This document shows, in pieces, positions 27,947 to 38,497 of a DNA stretch of 64,000 nucleotides; the first letter of the stretch is position 1, and the number at the start of each line of letters is the position of its first letter. Location of the stretch: positions 1 to 64,000 of the forward strand of contig CACNGE010000005.1 of the NCBI GenBank assembly GCA_902619855.1, in the 5' to 3' direction. The notes beneath the pieces were generated by a model. That model was not told the origin of the DNA, did not search any database, and saw only the letters and a list, made by a program, of their open reading frames with translations. The DNA is from an uncultured Bacteroidota bacterium. GTDB lineage: Bacteria; Bacteroidota; Bacteroidia; Flavobacteriales; Flavobacteriaceae. A program made the position numbers and the translations under genes.

Positions 27947-30880
27947 TTATTGATTTAGGTAATTTATCATATTATTTAAAATAAGTTCAGCAACCGGATC
28001 TTTTCCTAGGTTTCCAACAATATCAAAAGTCGATAACAGCATAGTTCCTTCTCCAAACCCTGTTTCTAAAAGATTGGCGCCAAACCAAATGTCCCCGGGA
28101 CCAGGATAATGACGAAGCATCAAATCTAAATTTTGAAAATGGTCATAGCTAACTACCCCCGATATCATTTTACCTTGTTGCATCATCATCGTGGTTTTTG
28201 GATGTACATTCTGGTAAACTTCTTGCATAATCACTCCCGTTGGTAGTCCTTGGAACACGGGATGTTCCATGACCATATGAGGTTTTCCAGCCCAAAGTCC
28301 AAGAGTGGTACCTTTGTTTAACAAATTTGCAGAAAACGGCAGGCCTTCAATGCTGTTTGATTCAAATTTTCTTCCAAAGTAAGGCGGTGTTTTTCCAGTT
28401 ACATCTAAGATGATAAGCTTTCCTCCTTTACCAACTTCAGTTTTGGCATTTTTAAGCAACTCGTTAAAAGCTTTTTTTTCAGATCTTGGTACTGAACCAC
28501 TGATAATCAATCCCCCAGCATGTTCATTGGAGTCAAAATCTACAAAAGAAATATTTTTTTTGGTTAAAAATATTTTTAGGTCTCCTTGTGGATCTATGAC
28601 GCGCAGCGGTGCATCGCTATCAAAAACTACAGGGTCAAAAATGTCAAAATCAAAACTATTTTTGGCAATAAGATTTCCTTTTTTGTCTTTTAATTTTACA
28701 CGCGCTTGAAAACTTCCCGTTAAGCTAAACATGTTAATTTCTTCACTCAGATAGGATGTTATCCCTTGGGTTAAAGGTTTATGTACTTCTTTTTCTATAA
28801 GAAGGTTTTCCGACGCATCAAATACTTGAAAATGAATTTGGGCTTTCATTTCCATATTTTCGTTGACGCCAATCACTTCTACCTTTGGGTTAACACCTGA
28901 ATAACTGTTTCTAGGCATCACACGTAAGGTAACAATTTGCTCTTGGTTCGCCTCCTTGGTCATTTCATAAACATCTGTTTTTGGATTTCGCCACAAATCA
29001 AGCAGACCTGCACCCATTATCCAATCTCCTGCTGTGAGCGCATGAACACAATACCCGATTACATTCGGGTTGGAGCGTGTGGCTTCAAGCAATCTTTTGT
29101 TCGCCATTCCATGTGCCGTTTGCTGAGCCAAACAGAACTCTTCAAAATTGTCAAACAAACGATCAAAACCTGTTTTTTGCATCATTTGCTCAAGTTCTTT
29201 CTCTAGTCTTTGGTGATAGCGCATGGTGGGTGTAAGGGGATTTCCTTTTTGTCTAAATTCTTCATTGTTTCGAGGGAGGTTAGGCAAACTGCCATAACCC
29301 AATTCAGAAACGAATGAGAGTCGCCCAGAAACAACATTTTTCCCTGGTATTTTTAGTCCAGAAAGGCCTTTCTCTTTCAATTCGTCTTTTGAGGCACCAA
29401 TATTGGCATATCCATCATATATATCTTGTGTAATTTGGGAACCTGAATAATCATGAATATCATTAAACTGATTCCCTGTTTTTTCGTAAGGCAAATACAT
29501 CCTTGCACCCTTGGCCCATCCGCCTGATTCGTCTAGAATAAGCCTGGTTGGGTCAAGCTCACGGGCTTTGAGCGACATGGGTTGAAGCATTTGAATCATC
29601 ACTGGCTGTAAAAGCTCATTAAAAAGTTCCCAAATGACCACACTTGTTCGGTTTCGATCTCTAAGAATGCTCTGTGTAAGTTCATTTTCTACCCGCATAG
29701 GCAAATAAGCCGATTGGATAGGTCTATTCATACATTCTATTGCCAAGCTACCCACGGTTAGCACACCCATTTCGTCACACAGATCAAGCCACATTTTGGG
29801 TGGAGGCTTCCGCCAAGGCCTAATCATATTGAATCCCGCATCTTTGGCAAGTTGAATTTCTCTAATCGCCATTTCCTTAGAGTCAGGATAAGCAAGTCCT
29901 ACGGGGTAAAGCCCTTCAAAAAAGGTTGCTTTTAAATACAGGGGTTCGTTGTTTAGATAGAACTGATTGTTTTGAATTGTAAACTTTCGCATGCCAAAAC
30001 GGTGTGTCCAGTTGTCCGTTGTTTCTTTGCCATTTGTAAGTGAGATGTCAATAGAATACAGGTGTGGGCTTTTGGGTGACCAAAGCTTTTGATTTGGAAT
30101 ATCGACGGATGTTTTTAGGCTATTTTTTCCTGGATCTAATTCCATGTTTTTTTCAAAAACGCCCACCGTGTTACCGGCTGCGTCATTGACCTTAATTGAA
30201 AGAGTTGTTTTTTGTTGTGCTGATTGGTGATTGTATAATTCTAGATCAATACCAATTTGCGATTTGTCAATGTCGGGTTTTAAAAAAGCATCATGAATCG
30301 TTACATTTCCTCTGCGCTGAATCCAAACGTCTTGCCAAATCCCCCCTGTAATCGCACCTCTCCATTGGGGTACTTCCATACGACCCATTTCGTCGATACG
30401 TTGGTCAGTCATTAGTATAGGACCGACAACCCTCATAATTATGTGGTTTATCTCCCCGGGTTTCAGAACTTCATCGATTTGAAATGAAAAAGGAGTAAAG
30501 CCGCCTTCATGAGTACCAACGGCTTGGTCATTTACCCAAACTTCAGTTTTGTAATTTACAGCTTCAAAATGAAGACTAAAAACTCCCTCATTCCACGATT
30601 CGGGTACCCGAAATGATTTCTTGTAGAAGACCACCCCTTCAAAGTCTTTTTTGATGGTTTCCCAATGACTTGGAACTTGAATGTCTAACACCTCTTTCTG
30701 CTTCTCAAATTCTTGTTTTAAATACCATTTTTCAAGACCTCCCCGATTGTCATGGTCAAAAATAATAGCCCATTTTCCGTTAAGTGATATGTTATCGATC
30801 ATATCATCAGCTTGGGCTGAAAGTAGCGTTAAATGAATAAAAATAAAGTAGCAAGTAATATTAATTAAACTTTGAAGCAT
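27947..30880 (-). CDS. Glycoside hydrolase family 2 enzyme with C-terminal amidotransferase-like domain
   Basis: The 977-residue protein has a signal peptide (about 1-24, LLSAQA), the GH2 jelly roll (GKWAIIFDHDNRGG, VPSHWETI, FEAVNYKTEVWVNDQAVGTHEGGFTPF), an Ig domain, and a barrel with acid/base E422 in WELFNELLQP and nucleophile E526 in FVSELGYGS. The NE and SELG motifs resemble beta-glucuronidase-type GH2 members more than LacZ. From about 762 to the end there is an alpha/beta region (LIISGSVPRSEKKAFNELL, GKLIILDVTG, HPVFQGLP) resembling the glutamine amidotransferase-like domain of some galactosidases, without a clear catalytic triad. It is convergent with the 26203 sulfatase and divergent from susC. 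Confidence 0.85.
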   Translation of the reverse strand: MLQSLINITCYFIFIHLTLLSAQADDMIDNISLNGKWAIIFDHDNRGGLEKWYLKQEFEKQKEVLDIQVPSHWETIKKDFEGVVFYKKSFRVPESWNEGVFSLHFEAVNYKTEVWVNDQAVGTHEGGFTPFSFQIDEVLKPGEINHIIMRVVGPILMTDQRIDEMGRMEVPQWRGAITGGIWQDVWIQRRGNVTIHDAFLKPDIDKSQIGIDLELYNHQSAQQKTTLSIKVNDAAGNTVGVFEKNMELDPGKNSLKTSVDIPNQKLWSPKSPHLYSIDISLTNGKETTDNWTHRFGMRKFTIQNNQFYLNNEPLYLKATFFEGLYPVGLAYPDSKEMAIREIQLAKDAGFNMIRPWRKPPPKMWLDLCDEMGVLTVGSLAIECMNRPIQSAYLPMRVENELTQSILRDRNRTSVVIWELFNELLQPVMIQMLQPMSLKARELDPTRLILDESGGWAKGARMYLPYEKTGNQFNDIHDYSGSQITQDIYDGYANIGASKDELKEKGLSGLKIPGKNVVSGRLSFVSELGYGSLPNLPRNNEEFRQKGNPLTPTMRYHQRLEKELEQMMQKTGFDRLFDNFEEFCLAQQTAHGMANKRLLEATRSNPNVIGYCVHALTAGDWIMGAGLLDLWRNPKTDVYEMTKEANQEQIVTLRVMPRNSYSGVNPKVEVIGVNENMEMKAQIHFQVFDASENLLIEKEVHKPLTQGITSYLSEEINMFSLTGSFQARVKLKDKKGNLIAKNSFDFDIFDPVVFDSDAPLRVIDPQGDLKIFLTKKNISFVDFDSNEHAGGLIISGSVPRSEKKAFNELLKNAKTEVGKGGKLIILDVTGKTPPYFGRKFESNSIEGLPFSANLLNKGTTLGLWAGKPHMVMEHPVFQGLPTGVIMQEVYQNVHPKTTMMMQQGKMISGVVSYDHFQNLDLMLRHYPGPGDIWFGANLLETGFGEGTMLLSTFDIVGNLGKDPVAELILNNMINYLNQ

Positions 30881-31087
30881 GGTTGATTAATTTTTATCAA
30901 AAAACTAAAAAAAATTTGACTTTAAAATATGAAAAATTACCCTTTAAATGGCACAGATTATCAAGCATAAATTAATAAAATGATAATTTTTGAGTATGTT
31001 TTGTTAATAGATTAGCAATTTAAATTGACATTTACTGATAGTTTTGAAATTATAATTTTTTAACTAAAACTTTGAAAACCAAAAATT
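30881..31087. promoter_or_regulatory. Divergent control region of GH2 and susC
   Basis: These 207 very AT-rich bp separate the divergent GH2 and susC genes. On the plus strand TAGTTTTG at 31039-31046 fits the TAnnTTTG -7 consensus, about 40 bp before the susC ATG, but the nearest TTG is at the wrong spacing. ATTAGCAAT at 31011-31019 repeats the arm sequence found at 26160-26168 upstream of the sulfatase gene. Confidence 0.4.
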
Positions 31088-34000
31088 ATGACTAAACTAA
31101 CAATTAGCAATTTTTCAACAAAGACTTTCACAGCTATGCTAGTGCTGTTTTTTTCTTTTACGTCTGTGAATGGGCAACAGTTGAAAGTAAAAGGAACCGT
31201 TACTGGAGACGGTAGTTTACTGCCGGGCGTAAGTGTAGCAATAAAGGGAGACCAAGTTGGCTCAGTTACTGACTTTGATGGGAATTTCGAAATTTCCGCA
31301 AATAAAGACGATGTGCTTGTTTTCAGTTATGTAGGTTTTAAAACCTTGGAGGTTAACCTTGAAGGGAGAAACAACCTAGATGTGAACCTTATTGCAGATG
31401 TTTCCGAGCTCGATGAAGTCGTGGTTGTTGGATATGGTTCTGTTAAGCGTAAGGATTTGACTGGAGCTGTATCGACTATCAAGTCCGATGAGATTGAAAA
31501 AATTAAAACAACCAGCTTTGAAGGCGCCATAGCTTCAAAAGCTGCTGGTGTGCAAGTGGTGCAATCTGAAGGAGGACCTGACGCTTCATTCAAAATTAGA
31601 ATTCGTGGGGGTACTTCAATAAATGCCAGCAATGACCCATTATATGTAATTGATGGTTTTCCAATTACGGGTGCCGGTGTTTCTACCTCAGTTGGTCAAG
31701 GAAATAGTTCAACAAGCCCGCTTGCTACTATAGACCCAAGCAGTATCGAGTCTATTGACATTTTAAAAGATGCCTCAGCAACTGCCATTTACGGCTCTAG
31801 AGGAGCTAACGGAGTAATTTTAATAACAACTAAAAAAGGGTTGCCGGGAAGAAATCAAATAACTTTTCAGTCATTTTATGGGGTTTCAACACTTTCTAGG
31901 AAACTTGATATTTTATCGGCACAAGAGTTTATTGATTATCGAAATGATTATCAGACTTGGTTTCCCCAGTTCTCAGAAGTTACAGATGATACGAACCAAA
32001 GTAAGTATTTAGCTGAATCTATGAGGGTTGATGATGGTACAGGCACTTATATCCCCATAGATTTAGCAACAATGGAATTTGATCCACCCATATTAATTGA
32101 TGATTGGCAAGAAAATATTACACGTGAAGCTATTACAAAAAACTACAGAATTAACGCTAGTGGTGGTAACATGAATACGCGCTATAATGCAGCATTTTCG
32201 TATCAAGACCGTGAAGGTATAATTCGAACATCTGGAATTGAAAGGTATACAGGTAATTTCAATATAAGCTCTAAGTTAAATGATAGACTAGAGGCAGGAT
32301 TTAATGGAAATATTGGACATATTTCTAGGTCAGGTGTTGTAACTGCTTCTTCGGATAACAGCCAAGGCAGATCTGGGATAGTAACAAGTGCCATTCTTTT
32401 TTCTCCTGTTCAATCACCAAGGCAATGGTTTCAAAATGAATATGACCCAGAAACTGGACGGATAATTGCAAATCGAAACGGAGACGTAAGCAACCCCGAA
32501 TTAATATTATCTGAAAATAATAACTTTGGAAAAACACTACAAACAAGCCTAAATGCCTATCTCTCATACGAATTAACAGAGGGTTTAACTTTTAGATCAT
32601 CAATTAGAGGATTTTCTATGGCTGTAAAAAATAAGGCTTGGTACACAAACAAATTTGGCTGGTCAAAAGCTGTTGGTGGTAGAGCAATAACGAGATTTTA
32701 TAATAGTGGGAGTTTAGTTACTGAACAAAATTTAAGCTTTCTAAAAGATTTTGGTAACCACCGTATCAATACAACGCTTGTATATGAGAGACAACAAAAT
32801 ACATCAGAAACTTTAAGATCAAATTCAACTGGTTTCGATATCCCAGACTTAAATTTAGATGCACTTCAAGGTGCTCTCAATACAGAACCAACACAGTCCT
32901 ATGCATTCAATTCTTCTGTTGAGTCATTTATTGCTCGGATTCAATATGATGGATATAAAAAATATTTACTTACAGCTAGTTTACGCTATGACGGTTCCTC
33001 ACGTTTTGCTCAAGATAAACGCTGGGATTATTTTCCCTCAATTGGTTTTGCTTGGAGATTATCTAATGAAAAATGGTTCGCTAGTCATACCGGTTCATTT
33101 TGGAAATACCCCATTGGGTCTTTTATTCAGGACAATGTTTCAGAAGTTAAGCTGAAGTTCAGTTATGGTCAGTCAGGAAATACTGAGATTCCTGCCTACA
33201 AATCGATTGCTCAAGCAGGGATCTCTAGCTATGTTTTTGGTGGTAGTTCACTTACAACAGGTTCATCTATCACTCAGTTGGCCAATGAAGAACTTACGTG
33301 GGAGACCACTCGTGAGATTGATTATGGTCTTAATCTTGGTCTTTTTAACAACAGGGTTAGTATTGAAGCAGATTATTACGATAAGGAAACTTCTAACTTA
33401 CTTTTAGAAGTTCCACTACCATCAACATCAGGATATAAGACAGCATTTAAAAACCTAGGTTTGGTTAGCAACAAAGGATATGAATTTGCTGTAAACGCAA
33501 ACATGATTGAGAATCGAGATTTTAATTGGAATATGAATTTCAACATCAGTTTCAATGAAAACAAAGTATTGGACCTGGGAGGTGCTGACGAATTTTTTGT
33601 TACAGCAATTGGTGATAATTTAACAAATAACGATTATATAGTTAAAGTTGGCGAATCATTAGGATCAATATATGGGCTAGATTTTGATGGAGTTTATACA
33701 TATGATGATTTTATTGAGTTTGAAGGGTTGACAGATAGCGAAGCGGCATCTAAATTATATGCAGATGCAGCTGCAGTTGGAGATGACGGCACTGCAATGT
33801 GGTGGTCGTTAAATCAGTATACCTTAAAAGATGGAGTCCCACTGAATGCACTTGTTACTAATGGGACTTACCGCCCCGGGATGACTAAATTTAAAGATAT
33901 TAATGGTGATGGGATTATTAACGATGATGACAGACATATTATTGGAAATACTTTACCTAAGCACTTCGGAGGTATGTCACAAAATTTAAATTTCAAGAAT

Positions 34001-34459
34001 TTTGATTTATCTATTCAAACATCTTGGTCATATGGAAATGATGTATATAATAAAACATTAAAAAAGGGTATACAAACCTCAGTTCCTTGGAGAAATAAAT
34101 TTGCCATAGTCAATGATAGATGGTCACCTGAAAATCCAATGGGAAAATTCACCGCTTTCAGCGCAGGAAGTAGCGGAGATGTTAATTCAGCTGCATATGA
34201 TTCATACGTTGAAGACGGCTCATATTTTAGAATTGGAAATATTACTTTAGGTTTTACTTTACCTAAGGATTTAATCAGAAAAATAGGGTTTAAAAATCTT
34301 CGTATTTATGCATCTATGGATAATGTACACATTTGGACTAAATACAGTGGATGGGACCCAGATGTAAGTGTTGGAAACAATCAACTCACACCTGGTTTGG
34401 ATGTTGACTCTTATCCAAGATCTAGAACATTTAGAACAGGAATTGTAGCACGATTTTAA
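31088..34459 (+). CDS. susC: SusC/RagA-type TonB-dependent outer-membrane transporter
   Basis: The 1123-residue protein has a signal peptide (about 1-30, SVNGQ), a carboxypeptidase-like regulatory domain (about 32-108, KGTVTGDGSLLPGVSV...GNFEI), the SusC signature DEVVVVGYGSVKRKDLTGAV, the plug (IRGGTSINASNDPLYVIDGFP, KDASATAIYGSRGANGVILI) and a long barrel ending in an aromatic residue (GIVARF). It imports oligosaccharides with its SusD partner, 18 bp downstream, driven by TonB. Size is normal for SusC. It marks the right side of the locus; the ligand is presumably the galactan oligosaccharide cut by the GH16 enzymes. Confidence 0.96.
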   Translation: MTKLTISNFSTKTFTAMLVLFFSFTSVNGQQLKVKGTVTGDGSLLPGVSVAIKGDQVGSVTDFDGNFEISANKDDVLVFSYVGFKTLEVNLEGRNNLDVNLIADVSELDEVVVVGYGSVKRKDLTGAVSTIKSDEIEKIKTTSFEGAIASKAAGVQVVQSEGGPDASFKIRIRGGTSINASNDPLYVIDGFPITGAGVSTSVGQGNSSTSPLATIDPSSIESIDILKDASATAIYGSRGANGVILITTKKGLPGRNQITFQSFYGVSTLSRKLDILSAQEFIDYRNDYQTWFPQFSEVTDDTNQSKYLAESMRVDDGTGTYIPIDLATMEFDPPILIDDWQENITREAITKNYRINASGGNMNTRYNAAFSYQDREGIIRTSGIERYTGNFNISSKLNDRLEAGFNGNIGHISRSGVVTASSDNSQGRSGIVTSAILFSPVQSPRQWFQNEYDPETGRIIANRNGDVSNPELILSENNNFGKTLQTSLNAYLSYELTEGLTFRSSIRGFSMAVKNKAWYTNKFGWSKAVGGRAITRFYNSGSLVTEQNLSFLKDFGNHRINTTLVYERQQNTSETLRSNSTGFDIPDLNLDALQGALNTEPTQSYAFNSSVESFIARIQYDGYKKYLLTASLRYDGSSRFAQDKRWDYFPSIGFAWRLSNEKWFASHTGSFWKYPIGSFIQDNVSEVKLKFSYGQSGNTEIPAYKSIAQAGISSYVFGGSSLTTGSSITQLANEELTWETTREIDYGLNLGLFNNRVSIEADYYDKETSNLLLEVPLPSTSGYKTAFKNLGLVSNKGYEFAVNANMIENRDFNWNMNFNISFNENKVLDLGGADEFFVTAIGDNLTNNDYIVKVGESLGSIYGLDFDGVYTYDDFIEFEGLTDSEAASKLYADAAAVGDDGTAMWWSLNQYTLKDGVPLNALVTNGTYRPGMTKFKDINGDGIINDDDRHIIGNTLPKHFGGMSQNLNFKNFDLSIQTSWSYGNDVYNKTLKKGIQTSVPWRNKFAIVNDRWSPENPMGKFTAFSAGSSGDVNSAAYDSYVEDGSYFRIGNITLGFTLPKDLIRKIGFKNLRIYASMDNVHIWTKYSGWDPDVSVGNNQLTPGLDVDSYPRSRTFRTGIVARF

Positions 34460-34477
34460 TTTTTAAATTTTAATAAA

Positions 34478-36145
34478 ATGAAAAATATAAAAACATTAAG
34501 ATATTTCATATTTGGACTGTTTCTTTTAGGCTGTCAAGAAGATTTTCTACAGGAAAATCCAACAAGTATTATTGATCCAGCTGCTTTATTAACTGATAAG
34601 GCAGGGGCAGAGATTTACACTGTTGGTGCATATGATGCAGCAAGGAACGCATTAATGTCAAACTTCCAAACAGGCTGGTTAAATATTTGGGGTGTTATGG
34701 CTGTTGATGAAATTGTATCTCCGGGATGGAGTAAGTTTAAACCCATATATCTTCATACTGTATCTCCCTCAGACATCATAATACGGGATATTTGGGAGAA
34801 TATGTATGTCAATCTAAACAAAGTTAACAGCGTCATTGACAGAGTAGGTGATATGTCTGAAGATCAAATTGATGATGATAATAAAAATAAGCTTGTAGCT
34901 CAAGCACGTTTCTTAAGAGCAATTATCAATTTTGCTTTAGTTAGTTCATGGGAGAACATTCCTCTGATAAAAAATGAAACAACCTCTTTGGAAAACCTGG
35001 AAGTCCCACAGTCAACGCCTTTAGATGTTTATAAGTTCATAGAAAACGACTTACTTTTCGCCAAAGATAATTTAGAAGCAAATCAAGGAGGAGGACGTGT
35101 TACAAGAGGAGCAGCACAAGCTGTTCTAGGTCGTGTTTACCTTCAGATGACAGGGCACCCAATTAACGACCCTAGCTATTTTGCCAAAGCTGAAACAGAG
35201 CTAAAAGATGTTATCGACAGTGGGGTATATGATTTAGTTGACTATTACCCTGATATTTTCAAAGTCGATAATGAGCAAAACCAAGAAGTTATTTTTTCTT
35301 TTGGATTTGATGGACCTGGAATGGGTCAAGGAAGTGCAGTGGGTACGCTGTATGGCCCTTTAGGATCGGTTTCAAATGGTTCAGCTAATGGAAATATGTG
35401 GTATGTAAATTGGGAGTTAGCAGGCCCGGCTACTGGACCAGGAAATACTGGCAATTGGACTTCATCTAATGGAAAGGGTGGACTCCCCAGAAACAATCAT
35501 GCTTTTGCACAACCATACGAAGATCTTGACATTCGCTCAAGAAATAACATTGCAAAAACCAATGTGAATCAATCACAATGGATTAACAATTGGCCAGAAG
35601 ACGGTATGTTTGGAGATAGAGGTCAAACTACGTATGGACAAGCAAGGAGATTAGGAAAAGGAGCATGGAAGCCTTGGAAGTGGCATAATATTCGCCCGAG
35701 TGATTGGGGAAGTGATACCCCAGTAGATGAAATTTATATTCGCTATGCTGATGTTCTATTGATGTATGCAGAGGCTTTAAACGGTCAAAACAAACTCACA
35801 CAGGCTGATGCAGATATGACCATCAACTTGTTAAGGGCTCGCGCACGTGTATGGCCTAATGAAGTCAAAACTGGAATAGCAGCAGATTTGGTTGTTGGAA
35901 CCCAGCAACACAACAAAGATGAAATCTTGAGTGAACGTAGAAAAGAACTATGCTTTGAAGGGTGGAGAAGAAATGATCTTGTTCGAAATGGGGTTTATTA
36001 TGAGGCAATTAACTCATCTCAACCCATTTGGTCAAACAGCGGTAATCCACAGCCGCAGTATACACCTAATGAGATTAGATGGCCCATACCAACGTCAGAA
36101 CTACAAATAAACTCTAAATTAGTTCAAAACGAAGGGTACGACTAA
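34478..36145 (+). CDS. susD: SusD/RagB-type surface glycan-binding lipoprotein
   Basis: The 555-residue lipoprotein has lipobox C19 in FLLGCQEDFL, the FLQENPTS SusD start, TPR-like helices (RFLRAIINFALVSSW, TRGAAQAVLGRVYLQM) and the C-terminal EILSERRKELCFEGWRRNDLVR block ending IPTSELQINSKLVQNEGYD, a common SusD ending. It forms the lid on SusC and helps bind the glycan. The gene follows susC by 18 bp, the standard pair. No further surface-binding (SusE-like) gene follows it. Confidence 0.96.
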   Translation: MKNIKTLRYFIFGLFLLGCQEDFLQENPTSIIDPAALLTDKAGAEIYTVGAYDAARNALMSNFQTGWLNIWGVMAVDEIVSPGWSKFKPIYLHTVSPSDIIIRDIWENMYVNLNKVNSVIDRVGDMSEDQIDDDNKNKLVAQARFLRAIINFALVSSWENIPLIKNETTSLENLEVPQSTPLDVYKFIENDLLFAKDNLEANQGGGRVTRGAAQAVLGRVYLQMTGHPINDPSYFAKAETELKDVIDSGVYDLVDYYPDIFKVDNEQNQEVIFSFGFDGPGMGQGSAVGTLYGPLGSVSNGSANGNMWYVNWELAGPATGPGNTGNWTSSNGKGGLPRNNHAFAQPYEDLDIRSRNNIAKTNVNQSQWINNWPEDGMFGDRGQTTYGQARRLGKGAWKPWKWHNIRPSDWGSDTPVDEIYIRYADVLLMYAEALNGQNKLTQADADMTINLLRARARVWPNEVKTGIAADLVVGTQQHNKDEILSERRKELCFEGWRRNDLVRNGVYYEAINSSQPIWSNSGNPQPQYTPNEIRWPIPTSELQINSKLVQNEGYD

Positions 36146-36326
36146 GATTTAACCATTTAAAACTAATTTGATCAAATTCCCACCCCAGTCTTGTTTTAGA
36201 GTACTAGAAAGTGTATAAGCTTCACTCTCTACAATTGCTCCTATACCATAATTTTACTCTAGGTGCTTTATAAGCATAGAGAGGGGGTGTTTGCAGGGAT
36301 AAAGATAAATTAGTTACCTTTAGGAT
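36146..36326. other. Gap after susD
   Basis: These 181 bp hold no ORF. A TACCTTTA box at 36315-36322, just before the ATG at 36327, resembles a -7 element with a last-base mismatch. I see no convincing terminator hairpin for the susCD transcript. Confidence 0.3.
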
Positions 36327-36821
36327 ATGAATAATCGACTAGAGAAACTCTTATGGAACGTCCGATACGTGACATTACTAGCAGTAATTCTTTCAATTAT
36401 TTCCTCAATTTTTCTTATGATCCTTGGAAGTTGGGAGATTATTGAAGCAATTCTTTTTTATAATCCACTCATTGATTCCTCTATTTCTGAAAACAATGAA
36501 CTCCTTTTTAAAATCATCTCCTCTATTGATTTGTTTTTAATTGCAATCGTGTTGTTAATTTTTGGCTTTGGTATTTACGAATTGTTTGTCAGTGAAATTG
36601 ATTTTACACATTCAAAATTTAAAGAATCAACTTTAATTATTCGTGATTTAGACCAATTAAAAAACAAAATCATCAAAGTCATTATTATCGTTTTAATCGT
36701 AAAGTTTTTTGAAAAAATATTAAAGTATTCCGAGAGTTTTTCTTCTACAACCGACATCCTCTACTTTGGATTGTCAATCCTTTCGATTTGTATAGGTTAT
36801 TACTTACTCAACAGAAAGTAA
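36327..36821 (+). CDS. UPF0114/YqhA-family inner-membrane protein
   Basis: The 164-residue protein has four membrane segments (about 15-40, 70-95, 115-135 and 145-162) with the family pattern RYVTLLAVILSIISS near the start, LIAIVLLIFGFGIYELFVSEID in the second helix and VLIVKFFEKIL in the third. The function of this family is unknown. It stands alone on the plus strand, convergent with the symporter gene, and is probably not part of the galactan locus. Confidence 0.8.
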   Translation: MNNRLEKLLWNVRYVTLLAVILSIISSIFLMILGSWEIIEAILFYNPLIDSSISENNELLFKIISSIDLFLIAIVLLIFGFGIYELFVSEIDFTHSKFKESTLIIRDLDQLKNKIIKVIIIVLIVKFFEKILKYSESFSSTTDILYFGLSILSICIGYYLLNRK

Positions 36822-36832
36822 ATGTCTTTATT

Positions 36833-38494
36833 CTAAGGCTTCCGAATATTTACCACCAGCTCCTGTATGTCTTTGCTTGGTGCTGGGGTTTGTCGACTTA
36901 CCACAAGTGTCACTACAAAATTGGCAATCATCGCGATACTTCCAAAGCCCTCTGGCGATATCCCAAACCACCAATCGGCCTTGGTGCCTCCGCCAAACCA
37001 ACCGAACTTAAACTTAAGCATATAAAATAGCATCAGTGTTACCCCCACCAGCATACCACTAATCGCACCTTCTTTGTTAATGCGTTTGGAGAATATTCCA
37101 AGTAATATGGCTGGGAAAAACGACGAAGCTGCCAGTCCAAATGCCAAGGCTACTGTTGCTGCTACAAAGCCTGGTGGGTTGATCCCAAAATATCCGGCCA
37201 GACACACTGCTCCTGTTGCAGCTATTCGTGCGGCGATCAGCTCTCCTTTTTCAGAAATATTTGGTATCACCATTTTTTTGAGTAGATCATGTGATACTGC
37301 TGATGAGATCACCAGCAATAGTCCTGCTGCTGTGGACAGTGCTGCTGCCAATGCTCCTGCTGCAAGAAAGGCAATAACCCAACTGGGAAGTTGAGCGATC
37401 TCTGGGTTGGCAAGTACCATAATGTCTGCATCAACTGTCAGTTCGTTGGTTGTCGTGTTGGCTGTATATTGAATCAGCCCATCTTCGTTTTTGTCTATAA
37501 AGCCAAGCAGTCCTGTGGTCTCCCATTTGTGAAACCACTCAGGCATCTGCTCGTATGGTTGGTTACTTACTGTCTCAATAAGATTGGTTCTTGAAAACAC
37601 AGCTATCGCTGGTGCTGTGGTATAGAGAATGGCAATAAACAACAGTGCCCATCCAGCTGACTTTCGTGCATCACTGACTTTCTTAACTGTGAAAAAGCGC
37701 ACGATCACATGTGGTAGCCCTGCTGTTCCAACCATAAGTGCCATGGTGATGCAAAACACATCTAACATCGATTTGCTGCCCGAGGTGTATTCATGAAAAC
37801 CTAGTTCCTGGTGTAAGCCGTCCAGCTTATCCAAAAGATATACCCCATCTGCGCCACTCGATCCAAAGCCGAGTTGTGGAATCACATTGCCTGTGACTAG
37901 AAATGAAATATAAATCGCTGGGACCATAAAGGCAAAAATCAGTACGCAGTACTGCGCCACTTGGGTGTAGGTGATGCCTTTCATACCGCCCAGTACTGCA
38001 TAGAACAATACGATTCCCATACCTATGAGTACGCCTGTTACAATGTCTACCTCAAGGTATCTAGAAAAAACTACCCCTACCCCACGCATCTGTCCAGCGA
38101 TATAGGTAAAGGAAACAATCAGTGCACAAAACACAGCTACCGAGCGGGCGGTGTTGGAGTAATACCTGTCCCCTATAAAATCAGGCACAGTAAACTTGCC
38201 AAATTTTCTGAGGTATGGCGCTAATAGTAAGGCCAGTAGTACATAACCCCCTGTCCAGCCCATGAGGTACACTGACCCATCATAGCCACTAAAGGAGATG
38301 ATCCCTGCCATGGAGATAAACGAGGCTGCCGACATCCAGTCGGCTGCAGTTGCCATACCATTGGCAATGGGGTGAACCCCTCCTCCTGCAACATAAAACT
38401 CTTTTGTTGAGCCAGCACGCGACCAAATCGCAATACCGATATATAATGAAAAGCTAAGACCAACTGCTATCCAAATCCAATATTGAAGTTCCAT
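36833..38494 (-). CDS. Sodium:solute symporter, ActP-like
   Basis: The 553-residue membrane protein belongs to the sodium:solute symporter family: GIAIWSRAGSTKEFYVAGGGVHPIANGMATAADWMSAASFISMAG covers the conserved TM1-TM3 region of the acetate-type branch. About 13 helices are visible, plus a soluble loop of about 50 residues (FHKWETTGLLGFIDKNEDG...) between helices. With the DUF4212 protein encoded 3 bp upstream it forms a known pair in which the small protein is thought to be a partner subunit. It probably imports acetate or another short carboxylate driven by Na+; the exact solute is inference. Confidence 0.88.
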   Translation of the reverse strand: MELQYWIWIAVGLSFSLYIGIAIWSRAGSTKEFYVAGGGVHPIANGMATAADWMSAASFISMAGIISFSGYDGSVYLMGWTGGYVLLALLLAPYLRKFGKFTVPDFIGDRYYSNTARSVAVFCALIVSFTYIAGQMRGVGVVFSRYLEVDIVTGVLIGMGIVLFYAVLGGMKGITYTQVAQYCVLIFAFMVPAIYISFLVTGNVIPQLGFGSSGADGVYLLDKLDGLHQELGFHEYTSGSKSMLDVFCITMALMVGTAGLPHVIVRFFTVKKVSDARKSAGWALLFIAILYTTAPAIAVFSRTNLIETVSNQPYEQMPEWFHKWETTGLLGFIDKNEDGLIQYTANTTTNELTVDADIMVLANPEIAQLPSWVIAFLAAGALAAALSTAAGLLLVISSAVSHDLLKKMVIPNISEKGELIAARIAATGAVCLAGYFGINPPGFVAATVALAFGLAASSFFPAILLGIFSKRINKEGAISGMLVGVTLMLFYMLKFKFGWFGGGTKADWWFGISPEGFGSIAMIANFVVTLVVSRQTPAPSKDIQELVVNIRKP

Positions 38495-38497
38495 CGT

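Noticed and set aside
36220-36290. Partial inverted pattern CACTCTCT...AGAGAGGGGGTG after susD
   Set aside because: Imperfect, with a long loop and no T run; not reliable as a terminator.
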